Shown: in pieces, positions 48,058 through 57,926 of the stretch | Numbering within the stretch: the stretch's first letter is position 1 | Layout: the number at the start of each line of letters is the position of its first letter | From: Acidobacteriota bacterium | GTDB lineage: Bacteria; Acidobacteriota; Vicinamibacteria; Vicinamibacterales; SCN-69-37 | Reading direction: 5' to 3' | DNA: 64,000 nt | NCBI GenBank assembly: GCA_016716905.1 | Contig: JADJUS010000004.1 | Location: 1,116,001 to 1,180,000, forward strand | The notes under the pieces: model-generated | The model's input: only the letters and a program-made list of their open reading frames with translations | Database searches by the model: none | Told to the model about the DNA's origin: nothing | Position numbers and translations under genes: made by a program

Positions 48058-49410
48058 TCAGGCGACCGCAGCCGGCATGACCAGTCGTTCACGATACTCG
48101 CGGCGAAGGAACCAGAGGTTCATCGCCAGCTGCAGCCCGATCGTGCTGACCGCGAGCCACCAGATCCACGTCAAGCTGAAGCCAGGCCAGCGCGAGAGCG
48201 TGACGATCAGCGCCACCTGAAGAATCGTGCGGGTGGCGGCAGAGATAAGAGGCGGCACACTGTTGCCCAGCCCCTGGAAGAGGCTCGACGTCACGAACGT
48301 GATGCCTGATGGCACGAAGCTGAACGACACGATGCGCAGGTATGTGACGCCCGCCGCCAGCACGAGCGGGTCTGTGGAAAACGGCCGGATGAACGACTCC
48401 GGAAAGAAGTGCGCGACCGAGGCGAAGATGAGCATGGCGCCGCCGGCCATGCCCGCCGCGTCGCGGAACGTGGCCTTCACGCGATCGAACTTGCCGGCGC
48501 CGAAGTTCTGTCCTGCCACCGGACCCACGGCAAACCCCAGCGCCACCACCGGCAGGAAGCCCGACTGGAGCACGCGCATGCCGATGCCGAATCCGGCTTG
48601 CGCCGCCGCGCCAAACGGCCGGGCCACCGAATACACCACCACCATGTAGGCGGCCAGGAACGCGAACTCCGCACCGGCAGGAATGCCGATCCTGAGGATC
48701 GCCCGCCACCGCGGCAGGTCGAGCTTCCATCGCACCGTGGCAAATCGCAGGTACGCGTCCTGCGGCAGGAAATACCACGCCATGCCGACCGTGCCGGCGG
48801 CCACAGACACCAGTGTGCCCAGCGCCGCACCCGCGATCCCCATCGGTTCACCAATACCCCAGCCGAACATGAAGATCGGACTCAGGATCATGTTGAGCGC
48901 CACCGAACCGGCGTGCACCCACATGCCGGGACCGAAGCGCCCGGTGCCGCGCAGCGCCGCGCCCATCGAGACCAGTGGGAACTGCAAGGCCATCGCGGGC
49001 AGGAAGAAGCGCAGGAACTCATGCGCCATCGCCGCGGTGGCCGCGTCGGCCGCGAGCAAGGTGACGTAGCTGTCAAGAGCGACGAGCGAGACCAAAAAAA
49101 ACGCAGTGCCGATGAAGACGGCCATTAACTGCGACTGTCCGAACACATGCGTGGCTTCGACCGCATCCTTGCGGCCCGCCGCCTGCGCGATGAGTGACGT
49201 GGTGCCGACCCCAAGCGCCTGCGTGGCAGCCAGCACGATGAACGCCACGTTGCCTCCGATGCCGGCGGCCGTGACGGCGGTGGTGCCAAGGTGTCCCACC
49301 CAGTAGAGGTCCACCAACACGTACAGCGTCTGCAGGACCATGCCCACCAGCATCATCGCGGTGGTATTCAGCAGGTGCCGCGACACCGACCCCGTAGTCA
49401 GGTCTTTCAT
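48058..49410 (-). CDS. MATE-family multidrug exporter
   Basis: 450 residues with twelve hydrophobic segments. It opens MKDLTTGSVSRHLLNTTAMM and continues VLQTLYVLVDLYWVGHLGTT, the first helices of MatE proteins. An internal duplication is visible (second half from AILRIGIPAGAEFAFLAAYM, then GFAVGPVAGQNFGAGKFDRV). It exports cationic compounds using Na+ or H+ gradients; substrate unknown. It stands alone in a single-gene unit. Confidence 0.92.
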   Translation of the reverse strand: MKDLTTGSVSRHLLNTTAMMLVGMVLQTLYVLVDLYWVGHLGTTAVTAAGIGGNVAFIVLAATQALGVGTTSLIAQAAGRKDAVEATHVFGQSQLMAVFIGTAFFLVSLVALDSYVTLLAADAATAAMAHEFLRFFLPAMALQFPLVSMGAALRGTGRFGPGMWVHAGSVALNMILSPIFMFGWGIGEPMGIAGAALGTLVSVAAGTVGMAWYFLPQDAYLRFATVRWKLDLPRWRAILRIGIPAGAEFAFLAAYMVVVYSVARPFGAAAQAGFGIGMRVLQSGFLPVVALGFAVGPVAGQNFGAGKFDRVKATFRDAAGMAGGAMLIFASVAHFFPESFIRPFSTDPLVLAAGVTYLRIVSFSFVPSGITFVTSSLFQGLGNSVPPLISAATRTILQVALIVTLSRWPGFSLTWIWWLAVSTIGLQLAMNLWFLRREYRERLVMPAAVA

Positions 49411-49430
49411 AAATGCACTTTCAAATCGGA

Positions 49431-49460
49431 CTCTGGACCCTGGACCCTGGACCCTGGACT
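49431..49460. repeat. Heptamer tandem repeat, opposite orientation to 47201
   Basis: About four units of GGACCCT/GGACTCT lie in the 51-base gap between hldD and the MATE gene. Confidence 0.8.
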
Positions 49461-49461
49461 G

Positions 49462-50439
49462 TTACCGGGGTTCCAAATGCTTGCCCGTCACCAAGTGGTC
49501 CACCACGTATTCGCGCACCGCGTCTTCCACGCTCGTGGCCGCAGCCGTGTAACCCGCAGCGCGCAGCTTGGTCATGTCCGCGCACGTGTCGTACTGGTAC
49601 GCCTTCGCGATGGCCTCCGGCATGTCGAAGTACTCGATGACTGGCGGCAGGTTGAGCGCCGCGAAGATGGCGCCCATCAACCGGTTCCAATCCGTGGACA
49701 CGCCGCTGCCGACGTTGAAAATGCCGTGGTGTTCCGGATGGTCGAGCAGCCACAACGTCATGGCCACCGCGTCTTTCACGTAAAGGAAATCGCGTCGCTG
49801 GCCGCCGTCCGGGAACTCGGGCCTGTCGCTCTTGAAGAGCTTGACGCGCCCGGTGTCGCGAATCTGTTCATACCCCTTGCACACCATCGAGCGCATGTCG
49901 CCCTTGTGCCATTCGTTCGGGCCGTAGACGTTGAAGTACTTCAGCGATGCGATTGTGTTGAGCGCTCCGTTGTCGCGGGCCCACAAGTCGAACTCATGTT
50001 TGGACCGCGCATACAGATTCAGCGGCTTCAGCGCATCGAGCCCCGCGTGGTCGTCTGAGTACCCCTGTGCACCGTCACCGTACGTGGCCGCGCTGCTGGC
50101 CTGGATGAACCGCGCACCTCCCTCGAGCGCGGCCTGGCACAGCGTCTTGGAATACTCGAGGTTGTTCTCGCGAAGGTAGTCCCAGTTGGTTTCTGTCGTG
50201 CTGCTGCAGGCGCCCAGGTGAATCACCGCCGCCAGCCGGCCCTTGTAAGACCCTCGGGCCATGGCGCCCAGAAATTCGTCGTGGCACAGATACGCGGCAT
50301 ATCGCAGGGGCTTCAGGTTTTCGTACCGGTGGGCCGAAAGGTCGGTGTCGACACAGAGGATGCCGCGTTGCTCTCGCTGGTTCAGGCCCCAGATCACCGC
50401 ACTGCCCAGAAAACCCGCCGCCCCAGTGACTGCAATCAT
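49462..50439 (-). CDS. hldD: ADP-L-glycero-D-manno-heptose 6-epimerase
   Basis: 325 residues of the extended SDR fold. Motifs: TGAAGFLGSAV (NAD-binding GxxGxxG), Asp31 in CVDTDL, Ser116 in QASSAATYGDG, and Tyr143/Lys147 in LNLYARSKHEF. HLGACSSTTETNWDYLRENN is characteristic of HldD and separates it from GalE-type epimerases. It makes the L-glycero heptose donor for lipopolysaccharide inner core. The start MIAVTGAAGF at 50439 is canonical. No other heptose genes are adjacent. Confidence 0.93.
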   Translation of the reverse strand: MIAVTGAAGFLGSAVIWGLNQREQRGILCVDTDLSAHRYENLKPLRYAAYLCHDEFLGAMARGSYKGRLAAVIHLGACSSTTETNWDYLRENNLEYSKTLCQAALEGGARFIQASSAATYGDGAQGYSDDHAGLDALKPLNLYARSKHEFDLWARDNGALNTIASLKYFNVYGPNEWHKGDMRSMVCKGYEQIRDTGRVKLFKSDRPEFPDGGQRRDFLYVKDAVAMTLWLLDHPEHHGIFNVGSGVSTDWNRLMGAIFAALNLPPVIEYFDMPEAIAKAYQYDTCADMTKLRAAGYTAAATSVEDAVREYVVDHLVTGKHLEPR

Positions 50440-50560
50440 GGCGTTGATTATAGGCGCGGGTGGCATGCTGAATCGGGCCGAATGGTGTCCAAGTGTGCGG
50501 CATACTGGCGGCCACTATTCGCGGTTGCTTGAGGTCCATCGTCTCGGGCGGGAGGTAGGC

Positions 50561-53500
50561 ATGGTCAAGTCTGTGATCGTTGGTGCCGTGTTCATGTGCG
50601 CCGTTGTCGCGCCCATCAGCGGGGCCACGCAGGTTGTCACCATGCTGGACCTCGGCCAGCAGTCGCCCACCCCCCCAGAGGAACCGCCCTCGTCTTGGGG
50701 CAAGTGGTTGACGCCCACAGCGGCAGCCCGGCACCTGGGGCCTTCGTCCGCTTCGTCGTCCGGCGGCGGCCAGGACCAGGCGTCGCCCAGGAGCCCGCGA
50801 ACATCAGGAGCGTCCTGACAAACGCCGAAGGCCGGTTCATGTTTCACGGCGTGCCAGCCGGGTATATCGGCCTGTCCGCGAACGCTTCAAGGTACATCTC
50901 CGCCAGTCCCGGGCAACGTCGTCCGATGGGGCCGTCACAACCGCTCCTGCTCGCCGACGGCGAAAGTCTCGCCTCTGTCACGATCAGGATGTGGAAGCAC
51001 GCCGCAATTGAAGGGCGCGTGGTGGATGAGCACAATGAACCGCTCGTGCGTCGCAGCGTTCGAGCATTGCGCCGCGAATGGTCCGGTGGACAGGTACGCC
51101 TGACGCTCGGTCCGCAGGTCTCCACCGACGACCGCGGCACCTTCCGTCTCTGGTCGCTGGTGCCGGGCGACTACTTCGTGGTTGTCCCTTCGGCGCAGAT
51201 CACGATGCCGGTATCTGTCGCCGCTGAATATCAGAAGCTGACTCGATGGACCCAAAGCTGCAAACCTGCAGACAGATCTGGTCCGCCGCCTAACGTTTTC
51301 AGGTGCACCATCGGCCGGCATCGGCGGTCAGCGCATTGGGGAGCATGTCCTTCAGGCCGGACGCGCGATTGCTGGACTTTCGAGGCCTGTTGGCGGCGGT
51401 CAGCGCGTGCTCGTGTATCCGACTGCGTTCGAGCCCCAACTCGATCAGGAGCCCATCAACCTGAATTCAGGTGACGAACGGCAGGGCATCGAGGCCATCG
51501 GTCCGCCTCGTTCCAGCGTCCCAGGTGTCGGGTGTCGCGACCGGCCCCGACGGGGCCCGTCGCATACCTGGGTCTGCGGCTGGTCCAAAGCCGCCTGGGC
51601 AACGGTCGACGCAGTGCTGGGACTCGAAGCGGCGATGACCGCGACCGACGCCGCAGGGCGCTTCACCTTTCTCGGCATTCCGGGAGGCTACACACTCCCC
51701 GGGCTGTATGTGCCCCGTGCCGACCTGGGTGGCGCCACCACCATCATCACCAGCGGCAGCGGGACGACGGCGCTCGTTCGCACCGGCTCAGGGGCGCCCG
51801 GCCGAACGATGCCACCCTCTTCGTCGAGGCCGAGATGGACTGGCGGTAGGGGACGACGATCTGGCGGCCTGATGTGCGGGTCATCGTGGGTGCCGGCATC
51901 TCAGGTTCAGTGGAGTTCGAAGGCGCCACGACGCCGCCCACCGCCCAACAAATTGCGAGGATGTCGATCAACTTCCGTTCCGTCGGAGGCACCGGCGATA
52001 TCCTCGCCCGCCCGCGTTGAACGCGGGCAGGCAGATTCGGACACCCGGCCATCCCGCCGGCCGCTATTTCCTGACCGCGTCCTCGCAGGTGCCGGGCTGG
52101 ACGATGGCGTCGGCGATGGAAGGTGCGCGCGACATCAGCCAGACCGGGGTCGAGCTTGAGGACGCCGATGTCACCAGCTGTGGTGGTGACATTCTCCGAC
52201 AAGCGCACTGAAGTGCGGGCACGGTCCGCACCACCGAGGGTCGATGGGAGACAACGACGCGATCGTTGTCGTTGTTCCGTCTGACCTGCGTGGCTGGGTG
52301 ACTGGAGGGATGAACTCGCGGCTGAGTGCGACTGTTCGTACCTCGCCGACCGGCAGCTACACCGTCGCTGGTCTACCGTCTGGTGACTATCGGATCGTTG
52401 CGCTCAGTGAAGACGTGGCCATTGAAGCGCGCGACCCTGCGTTCATGAAGCAATTGGCGCAACTGGGCGACGATCTCGTTGCGACAGGGGGACAGCGGAC
52501 ACAGGACCTGCGCACCGAGACGCGGCCTCTGGCGCGCCATTGGCGGCATCGCGTTCGCAGGATCAGACCGCCGCAGATTTCGGCCCAGCGGCGACGAGCG
52601 TGCTGGCGGCCCGCTTGTTCCGACTTCCCCTCGCCCCACCCAACCGCCACGCCCGAGGCGTCACGCACAGCCCGCCTACGACCGGCACAGGCGCGATCTG
52701 CGGAGTTGTTGTCCACCGAGGAAGCCATCCGGAAACCACTTCGTCGGGCCACGGTGCAGTTGAGCGGCGTGGGCCTCATCCCTTCGCGTGTGGCCACGAC
52801 GGATGACGAGGGACGGTTTGTGTTTCGCGATTTGCCCGAAGGGCGCTTTAGTCTTTCAGCCAGCAAGCCACCATTTGTGGATGCCGCTTATGGCGCCACG
52901 CGACAAGGCCGCTCGGGTGCGCCTATTGCACTCACGGCCGGGCAGCACGTGACGGGAGTCTCCATCCGGATGATCCGCGGCGCGGTGATCGAAGGCACCG
53001 TACGGGATGGGTTCGGCTTGCCAGAGGAACAAGCCCAGGTATCCATCTTCCAGCGGCGGCCAGGCGCCAATGGCCCCCTGCAATTGGTATTGACGTCAGC
53101 GACGCCGCTGCCAAGTGACCGACGACCGCGGCCTGCAGGTTCTACGGGTTGCCTCCCCGGCGACTACATCATCGGGGCGTAAGCAACCGAAGCTCGGCCG
53201 GCCAGGACCTGAGGGCGCACACGGACGCAGAGATGCACTGGGCGGCCGCCGCCCTCACGCCCCCTGGACCACGGGCCACGCCACCGCCAGCATCTCAATC
53301 ACTGGGCAGTGCGCCCGTGTATCTCCCGGGTGAGCCTCCGGCCAATGCGGCCCGACCACGGTGGCTGGCGGGAAAGAGCGGACCGGCGCGGACTTCACCA
53401 CCATGGACCGTCCCGGCTGCCAGGGTCGGAGGACGCGTCGTTGGCCCGGACGGTGCCCCGGCGCGCGCAGTTGCAGATGAACATGGTCCGAGAGGGCGGA

Positions 53501-54374
53501 TGGTGGTGATCCTGTTCGGAGCCGATGGTCGCCAGGCCGCTTCCCTGACGGGTCATTCTCAGCTGTCCGGTGTGCCTCCCGGTCGCCATGTCATCGCCGG
53601 CCCAGGCAATCGTCTCGTCGCCAGTGCCGGGGAGGGGGAGTGCAGCGCGTCTCGACCTATGGGCGATGGGAACAGTCGAGATCGACCAGGACACCACCGT
53701 GATCGCTGGCACTGGCGGCGGATGAGCGTGCGCGGACGCATCGTGTTTGAGAAGACGACCGCAACTCCGCCCAAGGACGGGTCGAGGCGTCTCGGTCCGC
53801 CTGCGCCCACAGCGACAACCAGGGTGTCTCTCGGCGCATCACCGGCCACCGCCGCACCTGACGCCACGTTTGTCTTGCCAGGCGTCCCGCCTAACGACTA
53901 TCGAGTCAGCGTGAACGTGCCCGGCGGACGGCTGCGTTACCCACCTGGGTGATGAAGTCCGTGGTGGCGGGAGGTCGGGACCTCTCGGATGTTCCACTCA
54001 GAGTGCTCGCTGATTCCGGGATCGACGACCTCGTCATCACTCTCACCGATCGCGTGACTGAGATCACGGGATTGCTCACAGACGCCGTGGGGCGTCCGGC
54101 TCCAGAGTTCTCGATTCTTGTCTTTCCCGTCGATCGGACTCAGTGGGGGCAAGGGTCGCGTCGTCGCTTGCCCGCGACGCGACCGGCCAGTGATGGCCGG
54201 TATCGTGTGGCCGGCCTGCCTCCCGGCGAGTACTTCATGGTCGCCCTCACGGAAATTGATGCGAACGAGATGTACGACGTGGCGTTTCTGGAGTCTCTGA
54301 TTCCCGCCGCGTTGAAGTTCGCGCTCGCAGAAGGCGAGAAGAAGGTGCAGGATCTGAAACTGTCCGGCCGGTAG
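50561..54374 (+). pseudogene. Carboxypeptidase-regulatory-like repeat locus, heavily frameshifted (probably two tandem genes)
   Basis: A good ribosome site (GGGAGG) precedes the ATG at 50561 (MVKSVIVGAVFMCAVVAPIS, signal peptide). Pieces in changing frames carry the same repeat logic: GQVVDAHSGSPAPGAFVRFV, AAIEGRVVDEHNEPLVRRSV, AAGRFTFLGIPGGYTLPGLY, RRATVQLSGVGLIPSRVATT, VFRDLPEGRFSLSASKPPF, RYRVAGLPPGEYFMVALTEI. The segment RDPAFMKQLAQLGDD near 52440 resembles the end of one such protein, and LESLIPAALKFALAEGEKKV near 54300 the end of another, so two tandem copies split near 52530 are likely. At least ten frame changes exist, the highest density in the window. Confidence 0.6.
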
Positions 54375-54375
54375 A

Positions 54376-54462
54376 AAGCCTCTGCGTCTCTGCGCCTCCT
54401 GTAGTCCTGCGTGACTGCAAGCCTCAGTGCCTCCCCGCCTCCCGTGATCTTTCGTGCAACGT
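54376..54462. repeat. Family C repeat (44-bp unit, reverse orientation)
   Basis: In reverse complement it reads ACGCAGGACTACAGGAGGCG then CAGAGACGCAGAGGCTTT, with a second diverged unit about 44 bases away. It fills the 108-base gap before the amidohydrolase gene and matches 57724-57855. Confidence 0.8.
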
Positions 54463-54482
54463 GCGATACATTCTCGGACACC

Positions 54483-55778
54483 ATGAGAATGTTGCGGCAG
54501 ATTGGTATGTGCGCGGTGATGGCCCTCGGGGCCATCGCGGCTGTGGGCGGCACCCAGGCCGCGCCGCCCCAGGCGACAGCCCAGGAATACCTGCTGAAGC
54601 CCGCGCGGGTCTTCGACGGCAACCGGGTGCGCGAAGGCTACGTGGTGCATGTGCGAGGCGAGCGGATCATCGCCGCGGGGCCGGAAGCCGAGGTGAAAGC
54701 ACCAGGCGCGGAAGTGATGGACCTGCCCGGCATGACGCTGTTGCCGGGGTTGATCGACGCGCATTCGCACGTCCTGCTGCACCCCTACGACGAGGCCCCG
54801 TGGAACACCCAGGTGTTGAACGAGCCGCAGTCGCTTCGAGTGGCGCGTGCGGTCAATCACCTCAAAGCCACACTTGAAGCGGGCTTCACGACCGTGCGGG
54901 ATCTGGGCACCGAAGGGGCCGACTACGCGGACGTGGGATTGAAGCAGGCCGTGGCGCAGGGCATCATCCCCGGCCCGCGGTTGCTCATCGCCACACGTGC
55001 GCTGATCGCCACCGGCAGCTATGCGCCAAAGGGCTTTGCGCCCGAGTGGTCCATTCCTCAGGGCGCACAGGAAGCCGACGGCGTGGATGCGCTCGTGCGG
55101 GCCGTGCGCGAACAGATCGGCAAGGGCGCAGACTGGATCAAGGTCTATGGCGACTATCGCTGGGGCCCGCGCGGCGAAGCCCAGCCCACCTACTCCCTCG
55201 ACGAAATGCGCCTCATCGTCGAAACCGCCCGCAGCAGCGGCCGTGCGGTTGTCGTCCATGCGTCAACACCAGAGGGCATGCGCCGCGCGGTGCTGGCCGG
55301 CGCCGAGACCATTGAACACGGCGATGGGGGAACACCGGAAATATTCCGGCTGATGGCCGAGCGCGGCGTGGCTCTGTGCCCGACCCTGGCGGCAGGCGAC
55401 GCCACGGCGCAGTACGCGGGCTGGAAGAAGGGCGCCGCACCCGAGCCTGCCGGCATCACGCGCAAGCGCGAAAGCTTCAAGGCCGCTCTGGCTGCCAAAG
55501 TGAAAATTGCCAGTGGCTCCGACGTCGGCGTGTTTGCCCATGGCGACAACGTCCGCGAACTGGAACTGATGGTGGCCTATGGCATGCCGGCGCTCGACGC
55601 GCTGCGCGCAGCCACGTCAGTAGACGCCGACGTGCTGCACATGGAAACCCAGATCGGCCGCATCGCGCCCACCCTGCTTGCCGATCTCGTGGCCGTGACC
55701 GGCGATCCGACGATGGATATCGGTGCGCTGCGGAAGGTGTCGCTTGTGATGAAAGGCGGGCGCATCGTGCGCCGATAG
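54483..55778 (+). CDS. Imidazolonepropionase-like amidohydrolase, secreted
   Basis: 431 residues with a signal peptide (MCAVMALGAIAAVGGTQA). Metal-site motifs of the amidohydrolase superfamily are all visible: HxH in LIDAHSH (94, 96), the likely carbamylated Lys in DWIKVYGDY, His in VVVHAS, His in TIEHGDGG and Asp in ASGSDVGVFAHG. LKPARVFDGNRVREGYVVHV is the N-terminal beta domain. Such secreted enzymes are often peptidases of the Xaa-Pro or prolidase-like type; the substrate is unknown. It starts after the family C repeat and precedes dsbD by one base. Confidence 0.9.
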   Translation: MRMLRQIGMCAVMALGAIAAVGGTQAAPPQATAQEYLLKPARVFDGNRVREGYVVHVRGERIIAAGPEAEVKAPGAEVMDLPGMTLLPGLIDAHSHVLLHPYDEAPWNTQVLNEPQSLRVARAVNHLKATLEAGFTTVRDLGTEGADYADVGLKQAVAQGIIPGPRLLIATRALIATGSYAPKGFAPEWSIPQGAQEADGVDALVRAVREQIGKGADWIKVYGDYRWGPRGEAQPTYSLDEMRLIVETARSSGRAVVVHASTPEGMRRAVLAGAETIEHGDGGTPEIFRLMAERGVALCPTLAAGDATAQYAGWKKGAAPEPAGITRKRESFKAALAAKVKIASGSDVGVFAHGDNVRELELMVAYGMPALDALRAATSVDADVLHMETQIGRIAPTLLADLVAVTGDPTMDIGALRKVSLVMKGGRIVRR

Positions 55779-55779
55779 G

Positions 55780-57747
55780 ATGGCCGTGCGCTTGCTGCTC
55801 GCCGTCGTGCTGTCGGCGATGATCCCGGCCTCGATCGGGGCCCTGCCGCAGAACCCGGTTGTGTGGTCCATTGAGCGCGCCGACACCGCGCTCCTCAAGC
55901 CCGGAGCCACGTTCACGGTGCTGGTCAAGGCCGAGATCGAATTCGGCTGGCATCTGTATGGCACGACGCAGCCCTCCGGTGGCCCGATTGCGACGCAGGT
56001 GTGGGTGGCCGACACGGCACCGTTTTCGCAGGCCGGCGCGCTCGGCGCCGAAACCACCATCGAAGGCTTCGATCCGAACTTCAACATCGTCACGCAGTAC
56101 TACGACGACCACACGGTCTTTCGCGTGCCCGTCACGATTGCCGCCGGTGCGAAGGACGGCCGCTACACGCTGACTGTGAACGCACGCTACCAGAGCTGCA
56201 ACGACACGTTGTGCATTCCGCCGCGGACGCAGGCGCTTCGCCTCGCGTTAGTGGTGGGCAACCCCGCAGCGTTGCCGCCGGCCGTATCTGCGCCCACCGC
56301 TTCCGAAGCCGCGCCGGCATCGGAGGCGGTATTGACTCCATCAACGGCTGCAGCGGCGGCTGTTGCCGCGGAAACGTCTGCGGCTCCGAAGCGGAAGGTG
56401 CCGGACCTGGCGGCTGCCGACGCGGCGACGACGCTGAGCGCGTATGTGGGGTTGGCGGCACTGATGGGCGCGCTGTCGTTGCTCACGCCATGCGTGTTTC
56501 CCATGGTGCCAATCACGGTGTCGTATTTCACGAATCGGGCGGGGCGAAGCCGTCGCGACTCGATCGCCCATGCTCTGGTCTATGGCCTTGGCATCGTCCT
56601 CACGTTCACCGCGCTCGGATTTGCGCTGGCCATTCTATTCGGCGCCTCAGGGCTGAATCGATTCGCATCGAACCCGTGGCTCAACATCGGCATCGCGCTG
56701 CTGTTCGTGACGTTCGCGTTCAGTCTGTTCGGTGTCTACGAAGTGGCGCTGCCGTCGCGGGTGGTCACCGCCGCGTCGAAGGCCTCCAGCGGCGGAGGAT
56801 ATGGCGGCACGTTGCTGATGGGCCTCGCGTTCACGCTGACGTCATTCACCTGCACGGCGCCGTTCCTGGGCACACTGCTGGTGGTGGCGGCGCAGGGAGA
56901 CTGGCAGTGGCCGATGGTCGGCATGCTCGCGTTTTCAGCGGTGTTCGCACTGCCGTTCGTGGGGCTGGCGCTCGCGCCGCGGCTGCTGGCGTCACTGCCG
57001 CGATCGGGTTCCTGGCTCGTGGGCGTGAAGGCCACCATGGGCCTGCTCGAACTGGCCGCCGCGATGAAGTTCATTTCAAACGTCGATCTGGTGTGGGGAT
57101 GGGGCGTGTTCACGCGCGATGTCGTGCTCACCACATGGATCGCCATCGCCGCCGTGCTGGCGGTGTACCTGGCGGGGCTCGTCCGGCTTGGCCATGCCCC
57201 TCGCATGAGCCGCCCGGGCGTGGGCCGGCTGGTGGCGACCGCCGCTGCGGTCACGCTCGGTGTCTGGCTCGCGCTTGGCGTGTCAGGCCGGCGACTGGGT
57301 GAACTGGAAGCATTCCTGCCGCCCGCTGACGCGGCGCACCTCGCGGAAGGTGGCGAGCTGCCGTGGCTGGTCAACGACTACGACGCGGCGCTTGCGCAAG
57401 CCGCCGCCACCGGTCAGCGCATCCTGGTGGATTTCACCGGCTACACCTGCACCAACTGCCGGTGGATGGAAGCCAACATGTTTCCGCGGCCCGAGGTCGC
57501 GCTCGAGATGTCGCGCTTCGTGCGCGTGCGCCTCTATACAGACGGCCAGGGGGAGTTGTACGAACGCTTCCAGAAAATGGAGGAAGACATGCTCGGCACC
57601 GTCGCGCTGCCGTACTACGCCGTGCTCGATCCAGACGGCCAACCTGTGGTGGCGTTCGGAGGGCTGACCCGCGACGCGCAGCAGTTTGTGCGGTTTCTGC
57701 AACGGGGGCAAACCGACACGATCACGCAGGATTACAGGAGGCGCTGA
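55780..57747 (+). CDS. dsbD: DsbD-type thiol:disulfide interchange protein
   Basis: 655 residues. The N-terminal periplasmic domain carries SCNDTLC near residue 140. Eight membrane helices include TPCVFPMVPIT and FTCTAPFLGT with the two transmembrane Cys residues. The C-terminal thioredoxin domain has the CTNC active site (Cys557, Cys560) in DFTGYTCTNCRWMEANMF. DsbD passes electrons from cytoplasmic thioredoxin to periplasmic partners. The final codons (ITQDYRRR and stop) are encoded by the first unit of a 44-bp tandem repeat, so the natural C-terminus may have been altered. Confidence 0.92.
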   Translation: MAVRLLLAVVLSAMIPASIGALPQNPVVWSIERADTALLKPGATFTVLVKAEIEFGWHLYGTTQPSGGPIATQVWVADTAPFSQAGALGAETTIEGFDPNFNIVTQYYDDHTVFRVPVTIAAGAKDGRYTLTVNARYQSCNDTLCIPPRTQALRLALVVGNPAALPPAVSAPTASEAAPASEAVLTPSTAAAAAVAAETSAAPKRKVPDLAAADAATTLSAYVGLAALMGALSLLTPCVFPMVPITVSYFTNRAGRSRRDSIAHALVYGLGIVLTFTALGFALAILFGASGLNRFASNPWLNIGIALLFVTFAFSLFGVYEVALPSRVVTAASKASSGGGYGGTLLMGLAFTLTSFTCTAPFLGTLLVVAAQGDWQWPMVGMLAFSAVFALPFVGLALAPRLLASLPRSGSWLVGVKATMGLLELAAAMKFISNVDLVWGWGVFTRDVVLTTWIAIAAVLAVYLAGLVRLGHAPRMSRPGVGRLVATAAAVTLGVWLALGVSGRRLGELEAFLPPADAAHLAEGGELPWLVNDYDAALAQAAATGQRILVDFTGYTCTNCRWMEANMFPRPEVALEMSRFVRVRLYTDGQGELYERFQKMEEDMLGTVALPYYAVLDPDGQPVVAFGGLTRDAQQFVRFLQRGQTDTITQDYRRR

Positions 57748-57910
57748 GGCACCGAGGCTTCGCAGTCACGCAGGATTACAGGAGGCGCGGAGACACAGAG
57801 GCTTTGGGTCAACGCAGGATCACAGGAGCCGCGGAGACGCAGAGCTTTGGATTTCAAAGAAAGAAGAAGGAATTCCTCCCTGTCTCGGAGTCTCCTGTGA
57901 TCCGTCGTGG
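57724..57910. repeat. Family C element: three 44-bp direct units plus an inverted arm
   Basis: Units start at 57724, 57768 and 57812, an exact 44-base period (ACGCAGGATTACAGGAGGCG then CGGAGACACAGAGGCTTT). At 57876-57910 TCTCGGAGTCTCCTGTGATC runs the other way, so the unit can fold back. It covers the dsbD stop and the gap to the opposing gene's stop at 57927. Confidence 0.9.
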
Positions 57911-57926
57911 TCGCGGATGCGGCGTG

